A stretch of 64,000 nt of DNA from Lagopus muta (lineage: Eukaryota > Chordata > Aves > Galliformes > Phasianidae), in the NCBI RefSeq assembly GCF_023343835.1, contig NC_064435.1, positions 67,900,134-67,964,133 on the forward strand. The letters are read 5' to 3'. The translations under genes and the position numbers were made by a program. Below, one piece after another: positions 1 to 11,689 of this stretch; position 1 is the first letter of the stretch, and the number at the start of each line of letters is the position of its first letter. Under the pieces are notes generated by a model. That model searched no databases. It had not been told where the DNA came from and saw only the letters and a list, made by a program, of their open reading frames with translations.

Positions 1-16
1 TCCCCCCCCCCCCCCC

Positions 17-130
17 AACTTAAAACCATTTCCACTTGTCCTGTAGTTACCAACCCTTTTGAAGAGTTGATCCCTGTCCTACTTGTAGGCTTCCTTTAGG
101 TATTGAAAGGCTGCAATTAAGTCACCCAGC
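17..130 (-). mobile_element. CR1 LINE fragment (internal 3' part)
   Basis: Read on the minus strand this matches the CR1 stretch that runs from the 'cattgcagcc-ttcaatacct' part through the segment where 'gacaagtggaaatggt' precedes the conserved 3' tail. It follows a run of C at the window start. The same segment appears in the same orientation in the better-preserved copy at 51440-51782. Both ends are truncated and the 3' tail is missing from the window. CR1 is a non-LTR retrotransposon and most copies are dead 5'-truncated insertions. Confidence 0.7.
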
Positions 131-3100
131 AATAACCCCAGAGCATAAACCTCAGATTATAAAGAAAGTTGATCTGCAAAATCATTCCTGTGCTACATCT
201 GCATTCAAAGCATTTTTAGCATCAGCGTGCACTGTTGTGAGATTAAAGTAAGCAGTATCTTCAGGATAGAATAAAAATGCACAAAAAGATTTCAGATTTG
301 CACACTGCACACAGTACTTGTAACTGCATTCATATAACATCCCCTGCTACATAGTACCAGGAGACGAGCAGGCCTGAAACTGTTTCAGAAATAATAATAG
401 TGTAAGCTGCTGCCCTGAGAAATGGTTAATGAAAACATCTGATCTCTATTTTCTGCATATTACATACTGTTCCTTATTCTATCACCAATGGAGATAGCCT
501 GTTTTCTCTCTTACCTGAGATTTTCAATCTTTCTTCACACAGAGAAACTTCTCACATTTTCTATTCCTTCCATTCCTGTTTTTGTTTTGTGGGTTTTTTT
601 TTTGTTTTTTTTTTGTTCTCTTGGTTTCCTTTCTGTATAAGGACTATTACAGAAGGGAGCAGGCACAGGAGGGCATAGTATTGATCTGATCACAGCCTAG
701 TGGTTTGAACCTGATCTGTTGCTTTATGTTGTGGGCTACTGTTGTCCTCCACTTTCATCTGATTGCCTTGCCTAACCCAGAGCACCCAAAAGAGCTCTTT
801 TAAGGGAAGTTTGGACAACGTGCATGAAATAGAATCTGTCCAGCCCCTCTGGATAACCCTCACCCTTTGTTCATTCCAAAGCAGCAGACAAAGGAAGAAC
901 TCTCTTTCCTTTGTAACTCACCACACAGCACATGGATTGAAAAAAGGAGGCTCTTGTTTGCCAAGTAGGCTTTAGGCTGTGTTAGCTCTCTAGAAAACAG
1001 AATCTCTACACAGCCTTGTGCAGTGCATGAGCTTATACAAGGTGTGTGCATCTAGCGCAGAAGTGCCATCCTCTAAACACAGACAACTAAGACCAAAGTG
1101 TGGGGATTTTTTTTTGTTGTTGTTTGTTTTCAATAAAGTCATTATTTATGTAACTAAATTAGTGGCTTAGGAACTTCATTTTATCCAACCATCTTTTATT
1201 TCAAACTTTGTATCCTGTAGTCCTGTATAATGATGGATGTTAAATTCCTTAATTCTTACTCTCTCTTTCTTTGTGAATTGTTTGTTTGCACTTCTGAGAC
1301 ACACAACAAGGCTCCGGATAAACTTTCAAAATATAAAGGAGAGTAAGTTTAATTACCTTTATGTGGAGTTCAACATTCAAGATAACCTCCCTCAGTAGGT
1401 ATGACAAATTATCTATTGGTAATGCTAGTGCACTGATAATTTATTACCTGCATATCTTTGATGTAGAAAATAAAAAATGCATTTTAGGCAACTGTAGTAA
1501 TCTATTGCCTAATGATGATTTCTGTTTCTGTGATTTAGATATCTACCGGTGCATCACAAAGAAAGAGAGAAAGAAAGGAAAAGAAGAAAGAAAAAAATCA
1601 TTTCAAGTTGCATTTCCTGGAGTGTATAAGAAGGCATCATGTTTTACCTGGCACACATAAAGGAATGTGTGTAATTATGCTGCGATTCAAACAACTGTAG
1701 GACACAATTAGTGATGTACTTCATTTTTATCCATTTTGAAGAAGCTTACAAATGTTGACACAGTGTATTTCAAGAGGGTTCTCAGCTGTAAAATGAGAGG
1801 TGATGATTATGTTCACACATTCCAGTACACAAAGCTGGGACCTTTGCATGTGGATTCTGATTTAGCATGGATGGAAAACACTCATTTTGGGACTAACCAG
1901 ATAGATTAAGCAGTAATAAATAACATTTAGTATGGAGGGGAAAAAAAAGCACATTAGTTTTTTCTAGGCCACTTATTCTGCTCTTACAAATAGAACAATG
2001 TGAGCACAAATACAAGTTTGATGTCATGCTTATCGATATCATTCTAAACATGACAGTAGTACCTAGAGACTCTAGCTAAGAGGAGGGAACGTTGTACTCT
2101 GATTTGGCACAAATACTGCAAGATAGACCTAAACATGAAAAATGAAAAGGAAAAAAATACAGTTTTCTGTCTGCTCTAAACTGGTCATTTAGGAAGTCGG
2201 TCCTGATGAATCAAATCTAAACAAAGCCTTTGATCTTAAAAGCTGTTTTCATATTTTGTTGAACAGAAAAATAAATGAATTTTGAAACCAAAGAGATGAG
2301 GCTATATAGATGCATTGGCAGCAAATCTTTTCAATGGATCCTCAGCCATCAAGATAAACGGAATATTTGAAATGACTATATAGAAGATCATTGATTGATT
2401 GTTGTTTCAGGCTCAGAATTTGCACTGCACTTCATTCCCTACTGATAAACACCCCTCCTCTGAGACACAAAGCTGGGTACTTTGTGACTCCAGCTGCCTT
2501 CCTTGAAATTAGATACACTGTTAGGGAGCAGAGTACTGCTCAGAAGCTGTCAAGAAATTGAAACTACACACAGAACAGTTGGATTACCATCTTTTTTTGT
2601 GCTATGACTTCTCTTTGTTAATAAATTGTTTCAACCAGAAGAACTACAGAGATGAGCATATAAAGTGATGAAACAATGTACATCAAGTTCAGATAGTGAG
2701 TTTCTGTAGCATGGCTACAAGTAAAAATAGTGAAAATGTAACGAGGATAGAAAAAGCTTAGGGAGGCATATGAGAAGAGGAAGATTTACACTCTACTCCG
2801 TAAGTTTAGGAATTATTTTGTTCACGTGTTTTCTATTGCTGATGATGCATTTCCACTCTCTACATGACACCTTTTATCTTTCTTTTGTATTTAACAGGAA
2901 AACACAATATTTCTTGCTCTCAGGTTGTATGAAAGGAGGGAGAAGCATTGGAGAGCAAGTTGTTAACATCCTGTAACAATGTTTGTTTTTTTTTTTTTTT
3001 GTAAAGTGATTTCTCACTACTTCAAATTTGGATGTAATGGAAGAGAATGGGAATTGTTGCCATGGTTTTTTATAGATATTACTTATGCTGCAATTTGAAC

Positions 3101-5626
3101 TCAGAAACCTATGAATATTAAATAAGAGTTTAGAGACTTAGTATTTAAGAATGGTGAGGAGAAAAATCCAGTGACTATTTAGTATATCCTTGTTGCTGTC
3201 TATAGTGGTAATATTTGATGCATGAATTGGTAAGGGATCAATCTTTTTCCTAACTTTGAAAAAAGAATATTTGATTATTAATGGTAGGTTTCATTCCAGC
3301 ACTGTCATACTGAGTCAAAAACATAACAAACATCTACTTTGTCAAAAACATGTCAGCAAGTTTAATGAGCATGTACATATGTACTGAAAGCATTGTTACT
3401 GACTCAAATAAGGAAGAGGAAGTCTATTTTTAAGCTAACTTTAAACAGACATTCTCTCAGAAACTGTTGCTGTACATTGAAAAAGGGTGTATATAAAGTA
3501 TAAGAATGTACTGTGCTCCACTAGACATTCAAAAGAAACCCATTGTGGAAAACTCAGAACTGACTTGTGCCATTTTTTTCTCCTCACTGTAATGTTTCTC
3601 ATTTTGCCACAAGTTGTGTTTCATGTCTCTGCCAAAGGCCCTTATTAAGATTATTTAATAGGAAGCATATTTTGCTCTCTCTAAATATGGGAGGTACAAG
3701 AACACTCTGCTTACAAAAAAGACAGGATTAATATTTTGTTATGAACATATCTGTGATATTCCCATAGCAATTCAGCTCCATGACAAAGACAGAAGAAGTA
3801 GTAGACTGGACAGAAAAAATGCCTAAATAAAGGACATTCAAAATTAAATTAAGACCTTTGTACTAGACAAAGACTTGATTGACAACATGAAGCGTTGTCA
3901 CTGTAATTGAAGAGGCTTAGGTTACAATCAATGATTGAACTTTCAAGTGTTAATCAGAGTTACACTGTTGATCAATTTTGAACAGTTTTAAGTGTGCTTA
4001 TCAAATTATCAGGACTGGGAACTAGTAAAGCATTAAAATAATGAGTTCCAAAAGAAACAATGGGCATAGATCAGAACTGAAGGGGGAGAGAAGAAAAATA
4101 GAAAACATGAATTTCAAATAAAAAAATATTTCTCAGGTGGGGGAAAAGTAAATTCACCACTGCTTGAACACAGACATTAAATAAAACTTAATTAGAAGAA
4201 ATAAAAGTTATTTTGTTCAAATGACTTTTCTGCAACAGAAGAGTGGTGATGGGAATTATTTGTGGTGAATAATGCATTCAAAATTAACAAATGTTTCTAG
4301 CTGAACATAAATTAACCAAGGAGTACACATATTTACAGTTTTTATGTAGGCATTTTTAGAATCAAGTCAACCTTTGAAGCACAGTAGCATAACCTCCTGT
4401 GACTTCTTCTGATGCCATTACTCTAATTCATTGTTCCTGTTGGCAAATGGTATACTTCCACATTAGTTTCCCCATGCAAAGAAGGTTCAAGAACTGTCCC
4501 AGAAAATTTTATCATTATTTTTCATTATTGTAGAAACTGTCATACTGTCTTCTATATAAAAACAAACAAACAAACTCAAAAACCCATGTATGTTGAACAA
4601 ATGTCAATCAGAAAGGAAAATGCAAGTAATAAATAGTAATAAACACTTAGTAGAACTTAAACTGGAACTACCGAAATGGTGAATGTATAAAGTAGGACAT
4701 ATTTGGTCAAACTGGTGCTGAGTGTAGTGGATGTACATAATGCCCTGACTGATGCTGTCCTTTGAAATAAGAAGATGCTGTTAACACAGTAATCCATAAT
4801 TAGCATCAGGTCTAGATTCCAGCACAGACCTTGAGCACCTAAAAACTGGAGAGTAAATAACACCCACATCTGTCATAGCTAACAGAAGGCAACAACAGCT
4901 TTGAGGAAAAGACTTTGGAAATTCTGAGGAGCATTATCATTCCAGATGAATGACACCATCCTATAACAACTTGTTTTACAGAGCACTAGGTCAGCTGTTT
5001 GAAAACACCTATTACACTTTGGGTACCTTTTATATTTGTGAAGTTCTGATTAGAAAGAAGAGGAGAAATAGTATTGAACAAGTTACACTTTCTAGACTTC
5101 TTATTGTTGTGCTTCTAAACCACTGACTGCATACACACATCACCCTTGCTTTACCTTGTTGAAATGCAAACAGTGTCCAAACCACTTAGTGTTACTTGCA
5201 CTTTCAACTCCAGTTTTTTTCCGTTCTGGCCTTAAAGGATGAAACTGTTCGTGGAAATTACAGAGCCTCTCGTACATGCATCAGGTATTCTCTGGCTTCT
5301 GTAGAATCATCCCTGACCTATATTCCATTACTTTCTCCACCTGCACTTTTAATTTAGTTCTTATTTACAAGATGCCTTATATATATTGTTTTGAAACACT
5401 TCACATATTGGCCCTTTGCTACTGACTTTTCCAGCTATTATTTTGAGGCATCCCTACATATTATTACTAAAAATCATGATTTGTAGCTTAGTGATTGTCC
5501 CATTCTGCATTTGCTTTCAACCAATCACAATCTCTTAACCAGCAGAAGAAAGTACACAGCTATGCAATCTCCAAAGTTTGAGATATAAGCCACAACAGAA
5601 ATCATTCTTCTTATGGCCTTTTTGGA
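131..5626. other. intergenic, no gene recognised
   Basis: AT-rich single-copy-looking sequence downstream of ABCA13. Only short ORFs occur, in scattered frames and with no recognisable domain. Small simple-sequence tracts are present: T-rich 594-614, a GA-rich purine tract near 1560-1597 and a T-run ending at 3000. I see no splice-bordered exon, RNA gene or full transposon here. Confidence 0.6.
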
Positions 5627-5746
5627 AAAAATTAAAAATAAAAAAATTAAAAATAAAAAAATTAAAAATAAAAAAATTAAAAATAAAAAAATTAAAAATA
5701 AAAAAATTAAAAATAAAAAAATTAAAAATAAAAAAATTAAAAATAA
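5627..5746. repeat. 15-bp minisatellite, about 8 near-perfect units
   Basis: The unit is ATTAAAAATAAAAAA repeated eight times with essentially no divergence, ending in a short CAAA-rich tail (5747-5765). Because 15 is divisible by three, all frames repeat as 5-residue periods. This creates artificial open frames on both strands (for example a Leu-Lys-Ile-Lys-Lys repeat) that should not be called genes. The near identity of the units suggests recent expansion. Confidence 0.95.
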
Positions 5747-5893
5747 CAAACAAACAAACAACAAAAACATAGCTTGATCAAAAGGAATACAATCATTAAG
5801 CAAAGTGTTCAGGCATACCTCTGAAAGTACAAAATGTTCTGAAGCATCACCAGACAGAAATTAATACTTAATGCTTACTAAATACGGAATGCC

Positions 5894-5915
5894 AAAAAAA
5901 AAAAAAAAAAAAAAA
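5894..5915. repeat. poly(A) tract, 22 bp
   Basis: Uninterrupted run of 22 A. No recognisable retrotransposon body lies directly upstream on the plus strand, so I treat it as a simple homopolymer. Confidence 0.9.
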
Positions 5916-7018
5916 CTCAGCTGTTGAAAACCAGTATTATTCCATTGAAGACTTCATTAATTTACATTGGCAGGATGGATTGATCAATAAATCAATAGAC
6001 AAATCAGATAAGATGAGAGACACAACATTCAAGTGACAACACTGTAAGTTTAGGCAAAATAAAGAATTTGAAGAAACAAGGCCTTTATTTGAAAAACTGA
6101 AGGATTTCATTCAGAAAATGATGAAGAGGCAGGAACACATGCTTTCAACATTATTTGAAATGGACTCAAACTTGATGAAACTTTAGAACTTGAAAATAGA
6201 AAAGTATACTTTCCCTCATGACTCCCTTCAGTGCAACTGGAGGAAGGAAAATTGCCAGGTAACTTTTATAAACAAATTATTGCATATTTTTTTTAATCAC
6301 AATCTCAGTTGAGATAATATATTTGTACATATACATACACACACACATACATGTCTTCTTAAGGACTTTTTTAAAATTCAAAACACAAGGGAGACCATGA
6401 ATTTAAATAAGTATAAGAAATTCTAAGCGCAATTGCTAGCATTCATGGAAATGGTGTAACTATATTTGCAAGAGTAAAGCACTATCACACACCCTTATAA
6501 CAACTATCTACACAAAGCTTCTTGTAAAGATTTACTTAGAAAGGAGTATGAAAAGTTAAAATATTGAGTGCTCTGCTCCCATGAGTACCTAGTCAGCTCC
6601 TTTCCATCTTAGCTTTAATTCAAGCAGTCAGCATGTCAAATATTCCTTAAAGTATTTGTACAGCTATGTTTATCCAAAACATGAGAAGTTTGTTTGTCAT
6701 CAGCATATTTTTTCAGACATTTTCAGGGATCACTGAAATACTGAGGAATTTTTAGTTGTGTGCATGCATATGTATTTGTAGCACAGATGTGGGGATAGTT
6801 ACACAAGTAGTTTTCTGGTCTAAATTTGAAGAACTTGACAGGCAGCGTACTTGAAATAAATCCTAGCTATTCCATTTGCTGCTATCAAGAAACATTCCTA
6901 AAAGGCTGCTACAATAAGATGGACTGTGCTGCATTTCTTATTCTTTGAATTTAAATCATTAAGGATATTTTTTAGCATATCTTCCCTGCATAATCCATGA
7001 ATATACAGATGTTACAAT
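5916..7018. other. intergenic, no gene recognised
   Basis: AT-rich sequence with a short TACA/CA-rich patch near 6330-6352. Nothing else recognisable on either strand. Confidence 0.55.
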
Positions 7019-7313
7019 TGTGAAATATAAGAGAGTTTAGCTAACCAGGTTATTACACCAAAGAAAGAATAGATAGAGCACTTACCCTTGTCCTGGGCTC
7101 GCTGTAAAACTCCAAAGGAGGGATCTCCAGAAGATCCTTCCCCACTGGTAGTCAGCTCTTAAATGGGTGTAGGAGAGGTGGAGCCAAGTTCCACTCCTTC
7201 CAGCAGCACAGGTGAATTGCCTTCACCTGTGCTCCCAAGGCTGACTCATTGTTCACCTCAGGTGATCAGTCAGAGGTTCAGGCCATGATTCAGCAGTTCC
7301 CATACACTTCCCA
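7019..7313 (-). mobile_element. probable solo LTR of an endogenous retrovirus
   Basis: A 295-bp block, more GC-rich than its surroundings. It starts TGTGAAAT and ends CTTCCCA on the plus strand, so it has TG...CA termini on both strands. It is flanked by the 4-bp direct repeat CAAT (7015-7018 and 7314-7317), as expected for a target-site duplication. On the minus strand a TATA-like TTTAAGAG (around 7155-7163) lies mid-element, and a strong splice-donor-like GGTAAGT follows near 7083-7089. No internal retroviral genes flank it, so it would be a solo LTR left by recombination. A 4-bp duplication is typical of ERV1/gammaretrovirus-type elements. The family is inferred and I cannot name it. Confidence 0.6.
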
Positions 7314-7576
7314 CAATACTGAAAATATGGATTTATGTGTATATCTATAATCTCTATATTTTATATTATACATTGTCTATCTATACCTATTTAACTGTAT
7401 ACAGAATGTATGAGATTATATATAGGAAATTTATATAAGCATGTCATAGAAACCATCTACTGACCCCAAAGAAAACCACTCATCTCACAGCACTGCACTT
7501 ATCAAGAGCCTCTTACTCCAAGACGAGGATTCCAACCAAAGAAAGAGAGGAGGTGGTGGCCTACCCAGCTCATGTA
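7314..7576. other. AT-rich spacer
   Basis: Sequence between the LTR-like block and the long unassigned ORF. It contains TATATA-rich runs near 7340-7440 but no recognisable core promoter arrangement. Confidence 0.4.
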
Positions 7577-8101
7577 ATGCATCAGGAGAGAACAGGGAAG
7601 AGAAATATCATTCTCGGATCTTCTTATTTTCAGATTCCTGAGCACACTTTTTCTTTATGTTGCTTTAAGTTGTCCCAAGTAAAAGATACCAACATAAATC
7701 AAGAAAAATGTGCTGTGTTGGATATCAAACTGCTGTGCATTCACAAGCCTTCTTTGGGTTATCCTCTCCCTTCCATCAGTTCTATTTTCCTGAGTCTGCT
7801 TCTTCACAGTTACTTTGGCAAGAAAGATGTGCTGTTTGTCTCTGTGTACAAGATGAAAAATTTCTTCTTTTTCTTCTTCCCAATTCTGATGTTGCAGCAC
7901 AAAATACAGTTTCAAGATGAAAGGCCCATAAAAAAGCTAGCACGCACTAGATTTTCTGATCTGTTGCTGACTAAAAAAATTCTGAATATGACGAATACTG
8001 AGAACATGAGTATATACAGAACACCTGCAGATACTGTTACAGTTTCTCCTGGGTCATCCTGTTTCATAACAATAGCACTTCATAGATCTGATTTGAAATA
8101 A
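7577..8101 (+). other. unassigned 174-codon ORF, probably not a gene
   Basis: An open frame from the first ATG at 7577 to TAA at 8099-8101; the frame is open a little further upstream without ATG. The predicted product has a Cys/Leu/Ser-rich first half, a run of six Phe around residues 100-105 and a basic second half. I recognise no domain, signal peptide or repeat family. In such AT-rich DNA a frame this long is uncommon by chance, but two other frames over 7655-7920 are also open, which suggests locally low stop density rather than selection on one frame. The start has G at -3 and C at +4, a moderate context. It could be chance, part of a non-coding RNA, or a lineage-specific ORF. Confidence 0.12.
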
Positions 8102-11100
8102 CTAATTAGTGTTGTGTCACAGTATTTTGAATGTGCCAAGATTTCCATACAGTATTCTCAAATAACTGGAACTATTTTCCAATCATTCTTGCACAATCAA
8201 AAGAGGTAAACCTTTTATCAAAGAGGTAACCCAATTACTAACTAGGTTAATTTAGGTATCTTACACTGACAAACAGAAAACCTGGAGTGGAAAATTCCTC
8301 ACTGCCTAGGAGTTCTCTATGTAGACTGCTGGAAAACTAATGTAGAAAACCCTGCAAACTGTGAAACTGGATTGTTTGCAATAGAATAACGCCCAAAAGA
8401 AATGGCTTAAAAGAATAGGAAGGCTCTCATTAGTTGGAAAAGCAGATCACCGTAGACTGAAGGGAAGCGTTATCCTCTTCTTAGTATCTATCAAGTTCAT
8501 TAAGAATTTATGAAATTACCTAAATTCATAAACTTAGCTGAAGGTTTACCAAATCACACATTTCTAAAAAGAGCAAACAGGATAAACAGGTTATTCACCT
8601 ATATTCTATCTTACCTCTTTCTTGCCCAATCAGCTGATATTTGATGCTAAAAATGGTTCCTTCTCCTACTTTCCCTGACGGACTTTCAAATGGCATTTCC
8701 TGAACAAGGTGTTTAGGGAAAAAGAAATCAGTGATTTCTATTTGATGTTGCATTCCACAAAGATGGAAGTTCCAAAAGAGTAGGAATCACTATGGTAGTC
8801 AGTGCCAAAGGATAGAAATCAAGTATTAGATCTTATATGTAAAACCTTACTTTTGAGATTCTCTTTCAGTGCCTTATTATTTTCACATTTTTAAAATTTC
8901 ACTACCAACATCATGATAAAGCCTTAAAAGAATTGGATTTCAAAATAATAATTAATCGAATCTCAAAATGCAACAAAAGAAATCACATTATTTTCTTCCA
9001 TTGAATCACTTCAACGGGAACAAATTATGCAGTCTATTACAACAACTGATAGAATCAAGCAACACATAGGCGACTCTCAATGCCAGAGGCACAGTTGTTG
9101 CTGCCAGCAGAGATTTAATGGAAATTATATTTTTTACTGCTTAACTTTAAGAGTTTCTTAAACGTCACTTAAGAAATGAGAACTATGTGCTACTGTCTCC
9201 TCTTTTCCAAAGTACAGCTGTAGAGATCAAATAAAGAGCAATGTTAGAAAATTAGCCCAGGGGAAGAATGATTAGTTGAGTGAAAAATAACACCACAACA
9301 AAATACAAGCAGAACTGGTTCAGTGTAAACCAAGTAACTTCATCATGTTGGGGGCAGGGCCGCTGGAGACAACAAGGCACTTAACCTGAATTGGTAGGTT
9401 TTCAGTCAGTGTCATAGAATCTGCTACAATTTAGACTGCTCACGTTTCTTTGGGATTTGGATACCAAAGATTAATAATGTCCAGTGGTAATGTTAGTAAG
9501 GTACAATTGCAAATGTTTTGTAAATAACTGGGATGGAGGAAGACAGAGAATGACTATAAAGACCACAAAGAACGTGATACTGAAGGAGAGTCCAGCTAAT
9601 TAGAAGAAATCCTGTAGAATTTCCTTTGTTTCCTTCAGCATTCAATGCCTCTGGTTGCTGCTTCCAAACCTCTAAATTCCAAACCTTTAAAAAAAGCACA
9701 ATTTTTCCCCAGAATGAGTGTGAATACATGCATGTGTTTGCAGAAGAGGAGATAACACTACCAGGGAGATCCTAAGCACAGAAATTTTTGAAGGAATCAA
9801 CGTCAACACACTGTACAGTGGTCCAAAATGAACCTGACACCTCCAAGAGTCATTACAACTGCAAGTGTTCTCAATTTGGCCTATAAGAACCTTCCCATTA
9901 TCATAATTCTGAAACTTCTCAATTAATAATTGACCCACAATGCTTTTTTCTGGCTCTAAGCTACTACTCAATCTCCTTCTCCAGGTGATTGTTCTACATG
10001 TAATTTCACCACAGGGTGTCATAGTACTCTTTTTTTTTCTTTTTTTTTTTTTTTCCCCAAAATAACACATTTAGCAGATGTATCATCATATGAGATGGCA
10101 TCAAGGCATAACTGTTTAAGGTGTCTCTTCTGCACCTCCTCCAATAAGGGACTTAAAAAAAGAAGTCTGTTAAGAAGATAATGCTGAAAAAAACTAATCA
10201 TCTAAAATATTTGCAGAATCACAAATTCAATTAATTCCTGAGATTTAGGTAAATCTCAAGCAATAGAGGCAATAGAGTGCTTTGCAGGGAGATAACATTT
10301 TTATTGGAGAGGTCTAAGTTAGATGAGCAGCAGCAAATGGAGACATATATGATGTTAGGATCATTTGTGCTCTAGCAAAGCACTGGTCTGTGATAGGTCT
10401 TGTGTTGCGCTACAAAGGCGGCATCAATTTCACTCCATACTTCAAAAGTTACATTATAGCTTCACCATGAGCTAGTGAGAAACAAGGCTATTCTCTGATT
10501 TTTTTTATGCCGGCTCCACTAAAGCATACTACATATATATAGTATACAACATAATTTTTCTTTCTAAAAACTTAATTTCCTTTTGATTAGAGAAGCTCAG
10601 CTAATGAAAGTTACGGAAAGGTTAGATAAGGAAAAGCAGTGGAGTCAAATTAGATGAAACACAACTTACATTAGGTACTGGCAAAAACAAGAACACACTT
10701 TGAGAAGGTTGAGAAAAGAGATGCAGCATCTTAAAGTGAGAGCTCAGAGCTGACCTCATAAGCTGTCCTCACACTTCCCTGCAGATTCACTGTGGGATTT
10801 AGCATAAACAGTCTAATATCTTTAAGCTTTAACATGCCTAGCAGCACTCAGAAAACAACAGTGATTCCATATCTCCCAAAGACATTAGAACTGAACTGTA
10901 GATGATGATGAGCCAAAACCTGGATATTCTTTTACATCAGACCATCTAATTCCATTATTCCTACATCTGAGAAGTCCTGCCACAGCCTGGAATTACAGTA
11001 AATATACCAAGTAGTTCTCAGAGATTACAGCTGACATCAGCTTTGCACTTGTTCAATGCAGTGCATCTCCCTCTAACAAAACATGAGAAGACCCATCGTA

Positions 11101-11595
11101 GACTAGTTTGCCCAAGAGAGAATTGCACCTACCTGAAAGCCATCTCAAGTATAACTCTAACCTTCAAACCAAATGTATGGGGCTAAATTTCCAGATATAA
11201 ATCCTGTCTTTTCCCTATGCTCTGAGTGGACTATAGGATCTCAGACATCTTTTTTTTTGCACAGCCTCTCTCTCTCAAATCTTTTCCTTCCAACTGTACT
11301 CAAAACTATTGTAAGAAATACTGACTCCTTCCCATCTGTAACTGGTTCTCTCATTAACATGGCCATATATCTAACCAAGGATATACCTCTAAAATGAGTC
11401 TGTCTCATGGGACTAGCTGGGCATCAGTTGGGAGTGATGAGCAATTGCTTGTACATCACTTGTTATATACATTTATGTGTACGTATATAGATAGATAGTC
11501 ATAGCTATTATTTTTTCCCATTCCTCTATCTTAGTAAATAGTTTCGTATCAACCCACGAGTTCGAGTTCTACTTTTTTTCTTTTTTTTTTTTTTT
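8102..11595. other. intergenic, no gene recognised
   Basis: AT-rich sequence without recognisable exons. It contains a T-rich run (10028-10054), a short palindromic TATA stretch near 10530-10552 and a second T-run just before the LTR fragment (11571-11595). Confidence 0.55.
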
Positions 11596-11689
11596 AATTC
11601 TCTTCCCCATCCCACCAGGAAGGAGGGAGAGGTGAATGAAAGACTGTATGGTGCTGAGCCACCTGCCACCTGCCAGGTTAAACCACGAG
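11596..11689 (-). mobile_element. avian ERV LTR fragment
   Basis: On the minus strand the block reads GTGGTTTAACC, then a Gly/Ala-type GC-rich run, then CTCAGCACCATACAG, then GTGGGATGGGGAAGAGAATT. I recognise this order from avian endogenous-retrovirus LTRs. A related piece occurs in the opposite orientation at 61206-61280 (GTGGTTTAACCCAGC...ACACCACACAGCC). Only about 95 bp remains and a poly-T run abuts it. The family name is not certain. Confidence 0.5.

Noticed and set aside
5525..5803. Open frames on both strands with hydrophobic Phe-Leu-Ile repeats resembling a membrane protein
   Set aside because: Produced by the 15-bp minisatellite. The same sequence is open on both strands and in several frames.
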